Source of the DNA: an uncultured Opitutales bacterium
GTDB lineage: Bacteria; Verrucomicrobiota; Verrucomicrobiia; Opitutales; Intestinicryptomonadaceae
Direction of reading: 5' to 3'
NCBI GenBank assembly: GCA_900545705.1
Contig: URAK01000019.1
Span: 1 to 29,977 of the forward strand
Length of the DNA stretch: 29,977 nucleotides
Below the pieces are notes generated by a model. That model was not told where the DNA came from. It saw only the letters and a program-made list of their open reading frames with translations, and searched no databases. This document shows positions 7,488 through 15,656 of this stretch, one piece after another (positions within the stretch are counted from its first letter, which is position 1; every line of letters starts with the position of its first letter). The position numbers and the translations under genes are program-made.

Positions 7488-8423
7488 CTACTTTTGGAGA
7501 GCCTTTATCTGGCGGGTGATTTCAAGCGCCACTTCAAGCGCGCTCATGCCGAGAACTGCGTCGACTTTCGGGCGGCGCTTGTTTATCACGCAATCCGCAA
7601 AGCTCGCAAGCTCTATCTTCAGCGGCTCGCTCTTTTCAATCGGGACCTCCTCGGGTATAATCTCTGTGCGGTCTCTGACGCGGATTACATGCCCCTTCTG
7701 GTTTAAAAAGTCGAGCGACATATACATGCCCTCTTGGAAGATTCTGATGTCGCGGAGTTTTTTAAGGCTTACGCGGCTTACATTCAGGTTTGCCACACAC
7801 CCGTTTTCAAATGCTATCCTCGCATTTGCGATGTCCTCATTGCGGCTCAATACGCCTACCCCAACCGCCTCAATGCGCGATACGTGGGAATTTGCGAGCT
7901 TCAATACGACTCCTATGTCGTGTATCATGAGATCCAGCACAACCCCGACTTCCGTGCCGCGCGGATTAAACGGAGCAAGCCTGTCCGCGGTAATAAATTT
8001 CGGGCTGTGGACACGCTCCTCCATAAATTTCATGACGGGATTGAAGTGCTCTATATGCCCCACCTGAACTATTAGCTTTTTGCTCTTTGCAATCTCGACG
8101 ATTTTTTCTGCGTCGGCAATTGAAGTGCATATCGGCTTTTCGATTAGCAGATCGCAATTTTTGTCGAAAAGCTGCATAGCGACCTCCGTATGCCTGTCGG
8201 TCGGGACTACGACGCTCACAGCGTGGCAAGCCTCTCCAAGTTCGGCTACGGAATTAAATACCTTGCAGCCGAATTTATCGGCTATTTCCCTGGCTCTGTC
8301 CACATTGGCGTCGCATACGCCGACGAGCTCGGTTGTTTCAAGTTCGGAATATATGCGGGCATGGTGCTGCCCGAGGTACCCTACGCCGACAACCCCGCAC
8401 TTCAATTTTTCTCCGTTATTCAT
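7488..8423 (-). CDS. Gfo/Idh/MocA family oxidoreductase
   Basis: This 311-residue NAD(P)-dependent sugar dehydrogenase has an N-terminal Rossmann fold with GVVGVGYLGQHHARIY (10-25). The catalytic EKP motif is at 95-97, and a putative catalytic pair is Asp164/His168 (LDLMIHDIG). Family members oxidise or epimerise sugars and sugar nucleotides. Adjacency to lpxB suggests a UDP-sugar substrate. GnnA, a UDP-GlcNAc 3-dehydrogenase used to make 3-amino lipid A, belongs to this superfamily and is one candidate. No GnnB-type aminotransferase is in the window, so that assignment is speculative. Its ATG lies inside the 3' end of the 65-aa ORF upstream (8-base overlap), indicating translational coupling. 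Confidence 0.9.
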   Translation of the reverse strand: MNNGEKLKCGVVGVGYLGQHHARIYSELETTELVGVCDANVDRAREIADKFGCKVFNSVAELGEACHAVSVVVPTDRHTEVAMQLFDKNCDLLIEKPICTSIADAEKIVEIAKSKKLIVQVGHIEHFNPVMKFMEERVHSPKFITADRLAPFNPRGTEVGVVLDLMIHDIGVVLKLANSHVSRIEAVGVGVLSRNEDIANARIAFENGCVANLNVSRVSLKKLRDIRIFQEGMYMSLDFLNQKGHVIRVRDRTEIIPEEVPIEKSEPLKIELASFADCVINKRRPKVDAVLGMSALEVALEITRQIKALQK

Positions 8424-8613
8424 AGAAAGCCACAGTAGCGCGCCTGCCGCCGATTACAAGCAAATACTCGGCTTTGAGATTCGCTAAATAGGTGCTTGGC
8501 ACAACATTTTGCGTCGGCGAATTTGCCTTCAAGAGCGGGCGTAATGTATATAGCAAGCTTGTGCGCGACTTAAAATCAAAACTCGGGATTGAACTGCGCA
8601 GGCCAATTTCCAT
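8416..8613 (-). CDS. Small conserved-position protein of unknown function (65 aa)
   Basis: I do not recognise this protein. The case for it is positional. Its ATG overlaps the stop codon of the AsmA-like gene (TGATG), and its TAA lies inside the first codons of the Gfo/Idh gene, so it exactly fills an otherwise unexplained 189-base gap in a run of overlapping genes. An AAGAG element lies about 10 bases before the ATG. An in-frame GTG one codon earlier (8616) is an alternative start. The product is basic, with no signal peptide or transmembrane segment. It ends in a hydrophobic, strand-like stretch (AEYLLVIGGRRATVAFYE). It could be a small cytosolic partner of the neighbouring proteins or a remnant of a larger gene. 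Confidence 0.6.
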   Translation of the reverse strand: MEIGLRSSIPSFDFKSRTSLLYTLRPLLKANSPTQNVVPSTYLANLKAEYLLVIGGRRATVAFYE

Positions 8614-11492
8614 CACAGGGATTCTCTTATGTTTTCTAGAATCTTGTCCCCGCTCTGAATAAGGTTGAGCGGCTTTACCTGCATTCCGACAGACGGGTCG
8701 GAAATTTTTCCGTCGACAGTCACTTGAATGACACTTGAAATCGGGCTTACGAGGGTTGCAATTCCCGTCATAATCATGCCCTTTGCACCGTCAAACGGAT
8801 ACATGACCATAGCCGCATCTATATCGTCGTTTACGAAGTCGTATGAGGCCGCGCCTTTTATGCGCATTGCGTCTCCGCCCATTTCAAGGTCGGGGAATTC
8901 AACCACTCCGCCGTGTATTCTCACTGCGCTGTTTGCGTAAGTTATCTCGAATGTTCCAAGCGGAAGCCTCAGTGCCGCAAACGCCCTCGATAGCACTCCG
9001 AACATATTTAGCTTCATGAGGTCCGGATTTTTAAGAGTCGCATGCCCGCTCCCGACAGAATGGGCAATATCGGCGACATCTCCCTTTAAGCTCAAAGTCA
9101 TATCCACCAATCCGCTCTCGCCGCCGTCGAGAAATCCCTTTTCGCGCCTTTCCGCGACCTCTTTTTTAGAGTTTGTTACGCCTGATTTTCCCGTTCTGGT
9201 ATCAGCTGCCTGCAAGTTTTCGCCGGTACCCTTCACCACCGCGCCTACCTGCCCGGAAGGTTCCTCGGAATCTTCCAAATCTTTCGACGGATCGAGCGTT
9301 ATCAAAAATTTCGTAAACTCGGCCTGGTTCATTTTTGACGCCTTTGCAGAGGCGTCGAAAAGCATCTTTCCATCTTTTTTTTCAAGCGTAATTTTCCCGT
9401 CGGCGTGCCCTCCGCAAAATTCAAAGGAGGCTTCATCGACACTTGTGAGAATCTTGTCGCTCTTAGCCGAAAACCTCAGATTTTGCAAAACTGCCGTTTC
9501 AATTCTCGTCTGCTTGGGCGCAAAACCGGACACATTGAATATGTCCGGCAAATTGTCCGGATTATTTGCCGGATTGCGCATAAGCCCGCTCACGGTAATT
9601 TCCGGCGGCTCAGAAAACTTTACAACTTCAAAAATATCGGATACGTCCTTTCCTCCGAGAGACACAAGCTCGGTAGGCGACAATCCTGACACTATAAAGA
9701 GTGTCTGGCGGTCAAATCTCGTTAACCCTTTCGCACCGTATAGCCATTGCACATTACCGTGCGCATTGCGGTTCTGACATCTAAGGCGTATGTCGTACAA
9801 AGAAATTCTCGATGGGTTTACCCATACGTTTAAAGAAAATTCGTCGAACTTAGAGCCGTTATACAGGGCATCCATACCCTTCGCGCTCCCGTAGCACCAT
9901 ATAAAGTCGGGGCTCCCCCACTTTCCCTCGACATAGAAATCTGCCTCCGGGAATCTCCCGTCCGCAAATTCAAAAGACTTAAACACCCTACTCCACCAAG
10001 GCGCCATAAAATGCGATATTGCCATGGGCCGCACAGATCCGTCCACATATATTTTATATACCAAATCCCTTATGTTTTGGACAAATCTTCCGGAAGCCTT
10101 CCAACCTTCGCGCGTCTGCACTTCAAGTTTTGACGCGTCTATTATTCCCGTCGACGAATCGTATTCTACTTTCCCTGCGGCGCGCCTTACGGGAATATCC
10201 ATTATCACACAGTCCGAGGCCTCAAAATCTATGCTTGCATCGAGATTTTTTTCGACAAAGTCGCAATTCAAATTCCCTTTTAGAGAAATGCCCCTGTCGA
10301 ACGAAAATTTTTTCAATTCCGGAATGGCGGAAAAGAACTTATGCCCCGTAAATATTTTAGGATCGAGAGAGCCGGAAAATTCCGCGGAAAGTTTCATAAA
10401 CTTGTCGAGCGAAAATCTCGCCCCAAATCGGTAGTCGTCGAAGGCCGCAAAAGCGTACCAGTCTTCGCCAAGCGTCTCAGCGTCGAGATAGTCTTTTTTT
10501 AGCGAAACATTGTCGATTTTGAGCCCCTCGTACTCCATATTTCCCACAGACACCCCCACATTTGAGAGCACTATGGACTCCCCCGCCCCATAAAGGTTTG
10601 CGGACGTCGACAAATTTTTGCAGTGCGGCATTCCCTCGCAAAAGAACCGTTCAGCGCGCGCGCCGAAAAATAAGCCGTCCGATATTTTTCCGCCGTCGTA
10701 CCTTATTCCAAACCTCAGGTTTTCCACGCGCGCTTCAAGGTTTTTTATTGGAAACACCGCCTCTCCGGAATAAAATCTGATCCTTCCCCTGCTCGATTCC
10801 GCGTCTGACAAAAAAATCCGCGCCGAGCAAACGGGAGACTCGAAAATGTCCAGATAGCCTAAATACTTTTCGAGTGCGGCAAACGCGGCATTTATCCTCG
10901 ACGGCAAAGGCTGTGCCTTGCCTTTCGACTCAGGCAGGTCGAGCCCGCTTTTTTCAAAAAACTCTGCGACTGAAAATTTTTCGGAAATATCGACAGTCGC
11001 ATAAGCCGTAAGCTTGCCTATTTTAAAATGCGACGAATCCACGCTCCACCACTGCCCGGACTTTGAAACGCTCAAATACAAATGCGAAACCACAGCCTCG
11101 TCCACGCCGCGTATAGTGTCGCCGAGAGAACCGTTGTAAACTCGTATGTTTCTCGGCACGGTCTCGCCGTTAAAGAGGCGCGTAAGCCATAGGGAAAGGT
11201 CTATTTTTTCGGCGGAAAAAAACGCCGAAGGCGTCCCCTCTGCGCGCAGGGTCACATCGTTTATTTTAATTCTCCCGTCGACAGAAATGCTCGCGGAAGA
11301 ATAGCGCAAATCGAATCCATATTTCGACGCGGCACGGACTACGGCTTCATTGACAAATTCCGGAAGCGGAAATTCCCTCCTATTGAGAGCGTAAAAAAAA
11401 ACTGCCTGAACGCAAAATATTAGTATTAAAAGAAAATTTAGCGGATACAGCGCCCTCCAAAACGCATTAAGCGCATGCGTCCTAAAAGACAT
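8613..11492 (-). CDS. Large AsmA-like (AsmA/DUF3971/YhdP-type) envelope protein
   Basis: The roughly 959-residue protein has one N-terminal membrane helix (about residues 16-38, FLLILIFCVQAVFFYAL) and a long beta-rich periplasmic region. The C-terminal part is the most AsmA-like: a stretch around GHATLKNPDLMKLNMFGVLS, then repeated amphipathic strands ending in VDGKISDPSVGMQVKPLN. AsmA-superfamily proteins (YhdP, TamB, AsmA) are thought to bridge inner and outer membranes for phospholipid transport or outer-membrane homeostasis. I chose the ATG at 11492. A TTG at 11513 would add seven residues and sits two bases after the DUF4340 stop. The gene lies between an ABC/DUF4340 cassette and lpxB, consistent with envelope lipid handling. 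A low-complexity charged linker occurs around residues 735-790. Confidence 0.75.
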   Translation of the reverse strand: MSFRTHALNAFWRALYPLNFLLILIFCVQAVFFYALNRREFPLPEFVNEAVVRAASKYGFDLRYSSASISVDGRIKINDVTLRAEGTPSAFFSAEKIDLSLWLTRLFNGETVPRNIRVYNGSLGDTIRGVDEAVVSHLYLSVSKSGQWWSVDSSHFKIGKLTAYATVDISEKFSVAEFFEKSGLDLPESKGKAQPLPSRINAAFAALEKYLGYLDIFESPVCSARIFLSDAESSRGRIRFYSGEAVFPIKNLEARVENLRFGIRYDGGKISDGLFFGARAERFFCEGMPHCKNLSTSANLYGAGESIVLSNVGVSVGNMEYEGLKIDNVSLKKDYLDAETLGEDWYAFAAFDDYRFGARFSLDKFMKLSAEFSGSLDPKIFTGHKFFSAIPELKKFSFDRGISLKGNLNCDFVEKNLDASIDFEASDCVIMDIPVRRAAGKVEYDSSTGIIDASKLEVQTREGWKASGRFVQNIRDLVYKIYVDGSVRPMAISHFMAPWWSRVFKSFEFADGRFPEADFYVEGKWGSPDFIWCYGSAKGMDALYNGSKFDEFSLNVWVNPSRISLYDIRLRCQNRNAHGNVQWLYGAKGLTRFDRQTLFIVSGLSPTELVSLGGKDVSDIFEVVKFSEPPEITVSGLMRNPANNPDNLPDIFNVSGFAPKQTRIETAVLQNLRFSAKSDKILTSVDEASFEFCGGHADGKITLEKKDGKMLFDASAKASKMNQAEFTKFLITLDPSKDLEDSEEPSGQVGAVVKGTGENLQAADTRTGKSGVTNSKKEVAERREKGFLDGGESGLVDMTLSLKGDVADIAHSVGSGHATLKNPDLMKLNMFGVLSRAFAALRLPLGTFEITYANSAVRIHGGVVEFPDLEMGGDAMRIKGAASYDFVNDDIDAAMVMYPFDGAKGMIMTGIATLVSPISSVIQVTVDGKISDPSVGMQVKPLNLIQSGDKILENIRESL

Positions 11493-11515
11493 GTCTTTTT
11501 GCTGTTTTTCCAAGG

Positions 11516-13396
11516 CTATTTTGTCGGGGGGAGCGGTGGAGTTTTTTTCAGCTCAGCAGGCTCTGAAGCGTTGGATATTATTTCAAAAACCGCATCAATA
11601 AGACCCTGGCTGGGAACAAACACTGCGTCGTCGGCTTTTATTCCGCCGTATTGGGTCGTGCCCCCGACGCGCTCCGTCAGGAGTATTTCTCGGGTTTTTA
11701 GAGCAGTGGTTCCAGCTCCGGGAAGGTCGACAGCCACTGTGACAGAATACGCCCACGCGTACTTCTTTCCATCAACTTCCACACCTTCCTGGGAAAATTT
11801 TAACGGCAAATACCTCGACACTGTAAACATCTTTGCACAAGACGCGATTTCGCCAACTGCCGCCGCCTCGCGCGAAGGCAATGCTTTGACCGACTCTACA
11901 AACCCGCAGCCAGCCGTTGCGCCAATTTCAAAAATTGTAGACGAATCCGATACTCTCACTATTTTGATGGACGCCACAGACGCCTTTTCAGGAAGAGTCC
12001 ACAATACTTTCGAGCGGTATTTTAAAATGTCAGTGCTCGCGGCCTCCGCAAGCTCCTTGCTTATGCCGTAAACAGCGCTTCCAGAACCGGTCTTGGCATA
12101 CATCAAGGGCTCTCCAGCATTGTCGTACTCGGCTCCTATTTGAATGGTGTCCATCGCGCCGTCGTCGCGCTTTACCGATATTCTTAGGGAATTCGGGCCG
12201 ATGCCGTATTTTGAAACGTCGGTGGCGGAGTCGCTTATAAAGCTTCGCGCCTTTACTTTGGAGAGCTTGTTTAATACGTCGCTTACCGCAGCCAAGTCCG
12301 CGCTCATGCCGACTTTCTTCCCGTCGGCATCGCTTCCAACCACGTCCCACAATCCGCCCGCAAGCTTGTGCAAAGACACAGTTTTTCCTCCTCTCGATAT
12401 TTCAAGCGCCGTCGCGCGGTCAGCGTCAAACCTGAAAAACGATTTGTCGCGTAGAGTTGTTTGGAGATTTTCAAGGCTTTTTAAAAATGTCGCATCGAGC
12501 GTAAACAAGGTTGGATTGTCTTCGAGGCGCGCATACACCTGCGAGCCGTCCTTGGTTTTGGAGCCAATCAACAGGACCTGCCTCCTGTTTGTGCCTTGCA
12601 GCGTTATGCTCGCAGGCAGCGTGCCGCCGTCAAACCCCGCCTCCGACAAAGTCACATTCTGCGGGAAACCCAGCGCGCATATTCGGCATATCTCGTCGAG
12701 AAACGCGTCAACTTCCCTCGGGTCTGCCGCGGCGGCTATCGGCGTTTCAATCTTCCATTTGCCGGCGTCGCTAACTACGCCTATTCTTAAAAAGTTTGTC
12801 CGCGGATCGGCAGGAGACACCACTATCGGCAAACGCACCGAAAATGCGGAAACTTCAAACCGCGGTATGTCGAAAACCGACTGGTTCCGCAGGCGTTCCA
12901 TATCCACAACAAGCCCGTCAACAAACTCCTTGTCGACAACCACAACCCTGTCGGAAAACGAGTCCAATAGGTATATGCGGTTGCCTATCGGCGCGCCTTT
13001 GCCGACTTTCAATGTGTACATCTTTTCGCCATTCCCATACTTGAAAACGTAAGCCGGGTCGTCGAGCCCGTACTCGGCAAGTCCGTGCCCGCGTTTGAGA
13101 GCCTCTTCGACGGAGAATCCCATCTCTTTTTCGAGAAATTCAAGCTGGTTTATTATGCGGTTTACAGCAAAGAGATTGGCGGGCCACTCTATAGGGGATA
13201 CTATGCGCCACCTGTTGTTTTCGAGTTTTAATATGCGCGGCTTTTCGACCGACTTGCCCTCGATTTCAAGCAAGGTAATCGGCGCCATATCGCGGCGCTC
13301 TGCCGAATCGGAAGATTTTTCCCTCTCCAAGCCCCAAATCGCCGCAAAGAGCGCAAGGTTTGCAACCAACAGAAAAATTGTAAATCTAAACCTCAT
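11516..13396 (-). CDS. DUF4340 domain-containing membrane-anchored protein
   Basis: The 626-residue protein has an N-terminal membrane anchor (MRFRFTIFLLVANLALFAAI) followed by a large extracytoplasmic region. It contains repeated DUF4340-type units, for example LAEYGLDDPAYVFKYG and later VSKYGIGPNSLRISVKR with the IxIG strand pattern. DUF4340 proteins occur next to GldA/F/G-like ABC transporters and are presumed periplasmic partners. Their biochemical role is not established to my knowledge. The ATG at 13396 is supported by a strong AAGGAGG site inside the end of the upstream gene. The open frame extends 26 codons further upstream, overlapping the GldG-like gene, but that part looks non-coding. 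It starts five bases after the upstream stop. Confidence 0.85.
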   Translation of the reverse strand: MRFRFTIFLLVANLALFAAIWGLEREKSSDSAERRDMAPITLLEIEGKSVEKPRILKLENNRWRIVSPIEWPANLFAVNRIINQLEFLEKEMGFSVEEALKRGHGLAEYGLDDPAYVFKYGNGEKMYTLKVGKGAPIGNRIYLLDSFSDRVVVVDKEFVDGLVVDMERLRNQSVFDIPRFEVSAFSVRLPIVVSPADPRTNFLRIGVVSDAGKWKIETPIAAAADPREVDAFLDEICRICALGFPQNVTLSEAGFDGGTLPASITLQGTNRRQVLLIGSKTKDGSQVYARLEDNPTLFTLDATFLKSLENLQTTLRDKSFFRFDADRATALEISRGGKTVSLHKLAGGLWDVVGSDADGKKVGMSADLAAVSDVLNKLSKVKARSFISDSATDVSKYGIGPNSLRISVKRDDGAMDTIQIGAEYDNAGEPLMYAKTGSGSAVYGISKELAEAASTDILKYRSKVLWTLPEKASVASIKIVRVSDSSTIFEIGATAGCGFVESVKALPSREAAAVGEIASCAKMFTVSRYLPLKFSQEGVEVDGKKYAWAYSVTVAVDLPGAGTTALKTREILLTERVGGTTQYGGIKADDAVFVPSQGLIDAVFEIISNASEPAELKKTPPLPPTK

Positions 13397-13401
13397 AATT
13401 A

Positions 13402-14892
13402 TCAGTTCCTCCTTGCCAGCCACACGAACAGCGACATAACTAACACCACCGCCGGCAGTATCATAAAGCGCCACCCAAGCCCCGCAATCTCGTTGAGCGA
13501 TAACGTAAGCGAGAACGATTCAAGCTGCCGCGCAGGGATATTGAGCATCGAGTTTTCGTCGAACATCCAATTTACAGTGTTTACTGCAAGCTTCGCGTTT
13601 CCGAGCCTGTTAAACCAGCGGTTTGCCGCAAAATTTTCGTCTCCGTAAACAACGAGCCTCCCTCCGGGAATTGTAAGCCCGAGCTCGTCGCCGCCAACGC
13701 GCGAAGCCGCCATTGCAAGCGGAAGCGGCCCAGGCAAGTCGACAGAGTCGTCGTAGCGCTGCATTCCTGCCCGGCGGTACGATGTTTCCGCCCAGCTTGT
13801 TGGGCTGCTCAAAATTATGGGATCCACTTTCAGCGAGTCGTCGAGCGGGGCGCCCATATCGGGGCGCACGGGGCGCACTGATCCGAACTGGACTGGCATA
13901 TCTATGTCCACAAGGTATTTTGCAATCGGGTGCGGCGTCTTGGGGAAGCTCCTTGCGATCAAATCCCCCGCGGAACTCTCATAGTCTCCGCTAGTATCGA
14001 GGACGAGCTTGTCGTCGCTCATAAGCCCCCACTCAAAGAGTATGTCTTCAAGCCCCCCGAGCGGCCCGAGAGATAGAAGTATCAGCACTCTTCCGTTCGA
14101 TTTCATCAGGTATTTGCGCAGCTCGTCTATCTCGCGCGGCAGGAAAGCCGCCTGTGCGCCAGCTATCACGACGAGCCCCGCGTCTTGCGGAACTTGCTTT
14201 GCTTCGTTCAGGTCAAGCTCTTCGACCGCATAATTGCGCGATTTAAGAGCTGCGGCAAATTCGGATAGTCCGTAAGTGGAAGACGCGTTTTTCACGCTCA
14301 TTTCCCCGTGTCCTTTGAGAAAATATATCTTTTGCTGACCACCCTTTGAGACATTTAAAATTGCGGAAGTCACGAGCCTCTCGCCGTCAAATTTCGGAGG
14401 CTTGCCTTCCTCCACCGCATAAAAGTCGGTAAACGGAATCTTTTTGAATTTCTGCCCGCACGCGACTATTACCATATCCTCAATGTCATTTCCGAACCTT
14501 CGCGCAAGCTCCTCCGCGCGCGAGTTTTCTATGTGGGCCTGAACAAAGCTGTACTTCACAGGCGCGGTCTTCCCCGATATGTATTCGTACTGCGAAAACA
14601 GCGACCTCAAATCCCTCCGCGCAAGCCTTATTTCAGGATCCTCCGCCGACTTCGAGCCGAACACCGCGAATATCTCAACCGGCGCTTTTAGATTCTCAAC
14701 GTACGCCACGCTTTCGGGAGAAAGCGAGTGTGCGCCGCTTTTTGAAAAGTCAAAGTTTGCGTAGTGGCGCGCCGCCAGAAAATTAAGCCCAACAAAAAGC
14801 AGCGTACCCAGAAATATCTGCGCAAACAAGTTCAGGGCGCGGATACGCGTAGTATATTTAAAGTCGTCGAATCTGCTGATATTTTTGCTCAT
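13402..14892 (-). CDS. GldG-family ABC transporter auxiliary protein
   Basis: The 496-residue protein has a membrane helix near residues 22-42 (FAQIFLGTLLFVGLNFLAA), a long extracytoplasmic domain and a C-terminal helix (MILPAVVLVMSLFVWLARRN). This is the layout of GldG and of the ABC-type auxiliary family, whose soluble part resembles an IFT52/GIFT fold. Characteristic features are HYANFDFSKSGAHSLSPES near the N-terminus and IYFLKGHGE in the middle. In Bacteroidota GldA/F/G is linked to gliding. Similar cassettes in non-gliding bacteria have no settled substrate. It overlaps the permease gene by four bases (ATGA), showing translational coupling. Confidence 0.88.
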   Translation of the reverse strand: MSKNISRFDDFKYTTRIRALNLFAQIFLGTLLFVGLNFLAARHYANFDFSKSGAHSLSPESVAYVENLKAPVEIFAVFGSKSAEDPEIRLARRDLRSLFSQYEYISGKTAPVKYSFVQAHIENSRAEELARRFGNDIEDMVIVACGQKFKKIPFTDFYAVEEGKPPKFDGERLVTSAILNVSKGGQQKIYFLKGHGEMSVKNASSTYGLSEFAAALKSRNYAVEELDLNEAKQVPQDAGLVVIAGAQAAFLPREIDELRKYLMKSNGRVLILLSLGPLGGLEDILFEWGLMSDDKLVLDTSGDYESSAGDLIARSFPKTPHPIAKYLVDIDMPVQFGSVRPVRPDMGAPLDDSLKVDPIILSSPTSWAETSYRRAGMQRYDDSVDLPGPLPLAMAASRVGGDELGLTIPGGRLVVYGDENFAANRWFNRLGNAKLAVNTVNWMFDENSMLNIPARQLESFSLTLSLNEIAGLGWRFMILPAVVLVMSLFVWLARRN

Positions 14893-15656
14893 GCGTTTTT
14901 TGACTCCGTAATCAGCGATGTGAACGCCACAAAAACCGCGGCAGTGCTCAAATAGAAAAAGAACGGGCGCGTATCAAGCAAGGCCCCTGTAAATTCGTCA
15001 AGATGCTTAAACGTGTCCACATACGACACCGCAGGCCCCAGCCACGAGAGCGCGCCCGTGGACTCTGCCGGGAACTTGGAAACCAAACCCGCCCCGACAA
15101 TTGCTAAAAACAGCATTCCAAACGACAACATTCCAGCCACAAAAGTAGTCCGCGTAAGGGAGCTTGCAAATATGCCTATGGAAACGTACATAGCCCCGCT
15201 TATGAGTATGAAAATATATCCGGTCACAGCCTGCTCGGAAAACAGCAGCCGCGAGTCGGCAGAAGCCTGCGGCAGGTAAAGGCTCGTCGTCAGCGGGAAT
15301 ACGAGCGTCGCCGCCCAGAGAAGAGCGTAGAAGAAGTACGCCGCCAAAAATTTCGACAGCACTATTTCAAACGCCGTCACAGGGGTTGTCATCATCGTCC
15401 CGAGAGTCCCCATTCTGCGCTCTTCCGAGAGGCTGCGCATCGTAAGAAGCGGAACCATAAACAGCACAGGTATCCAAAAGGCGGATAGAAAAATCTCGGT
15501 CGGGGACCGCCCGATTGTGCCGCGGCTAACCTCTATCAGGGAGTAAAGGTACATCACCCCCATGAATGTCAGGAATAGAAACGCCGCTATGTATGTAGAC
15601 GGCGATATGAACATCTGCTTTAGCTGTTGATTGAAAAGATAACCGAATTTCCTCAT
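14889..15656 (-). CDS. ABC-2 type transporter permease (GldF-like)
   Basis: This 255-residue integral membrane protein has six predicted helices. Examples are TYIAAFLFLTFMGVMYLYSL, FWIPVLFMVPLLTM, FFYALLWAATLVFPLT and FFFYLSTAAVFVAFTSLI near the C-terminus. The cytoplasmic SLSEERRMGTLGTMMTTPVT segment is the coupling region typical of ABC-2 permeases (family form: EExxGTLExLLTxPV). It would pair with the ATPase encoded just upstream. It overlaps the genes on both sides by four bases (ATGA). ABC-2 permeases usually export lipids, polysaccharides or drugs. With the LpxB and AsmA-like neighbours I infer an envelope lipid or glycolipid substrate. Confidence 0.92.
   Translation of the reverse strand: MRKFGYLFNQQLKQMFISPSTYIAAFLFLTFMGVMYLYSLIEVSRGTIGRSPTEIFLSAFWIPVLFMVPLLTMRSLSEERRMGTLGTMMTTPVTAFEIVLSKFLAAYFFYALLWAATLVFPLTTSLYLPQASADSRLLFSEQAVTGYIFILISGAMYVSIGIFASSLTRTTFVAGMLSFGMLFLAIVGAGLVSKFPAESTGALSWLGPAVSYVDTFKHLDEFTGALLDTRPFFFYLSTAAVFVAFTSLITESKNA

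Noticed and set aside
9016..9777. 253-codon plus-strand open frame antisense to the AsmA-like gene
   Set aside because: It lies wholly inside a real gene on the other strand, is Ser/Pro-rich with no family resemblance, and has no operon context. It is a by-product of codon bias.
12144..13052. 302-codon plus-strand open frame antisense to the DUF4340 gene
   Set aside because: Same reason: low-complexity Ser/Arg/Leu composition, no motif, fully overlapped by a well-supported gene.
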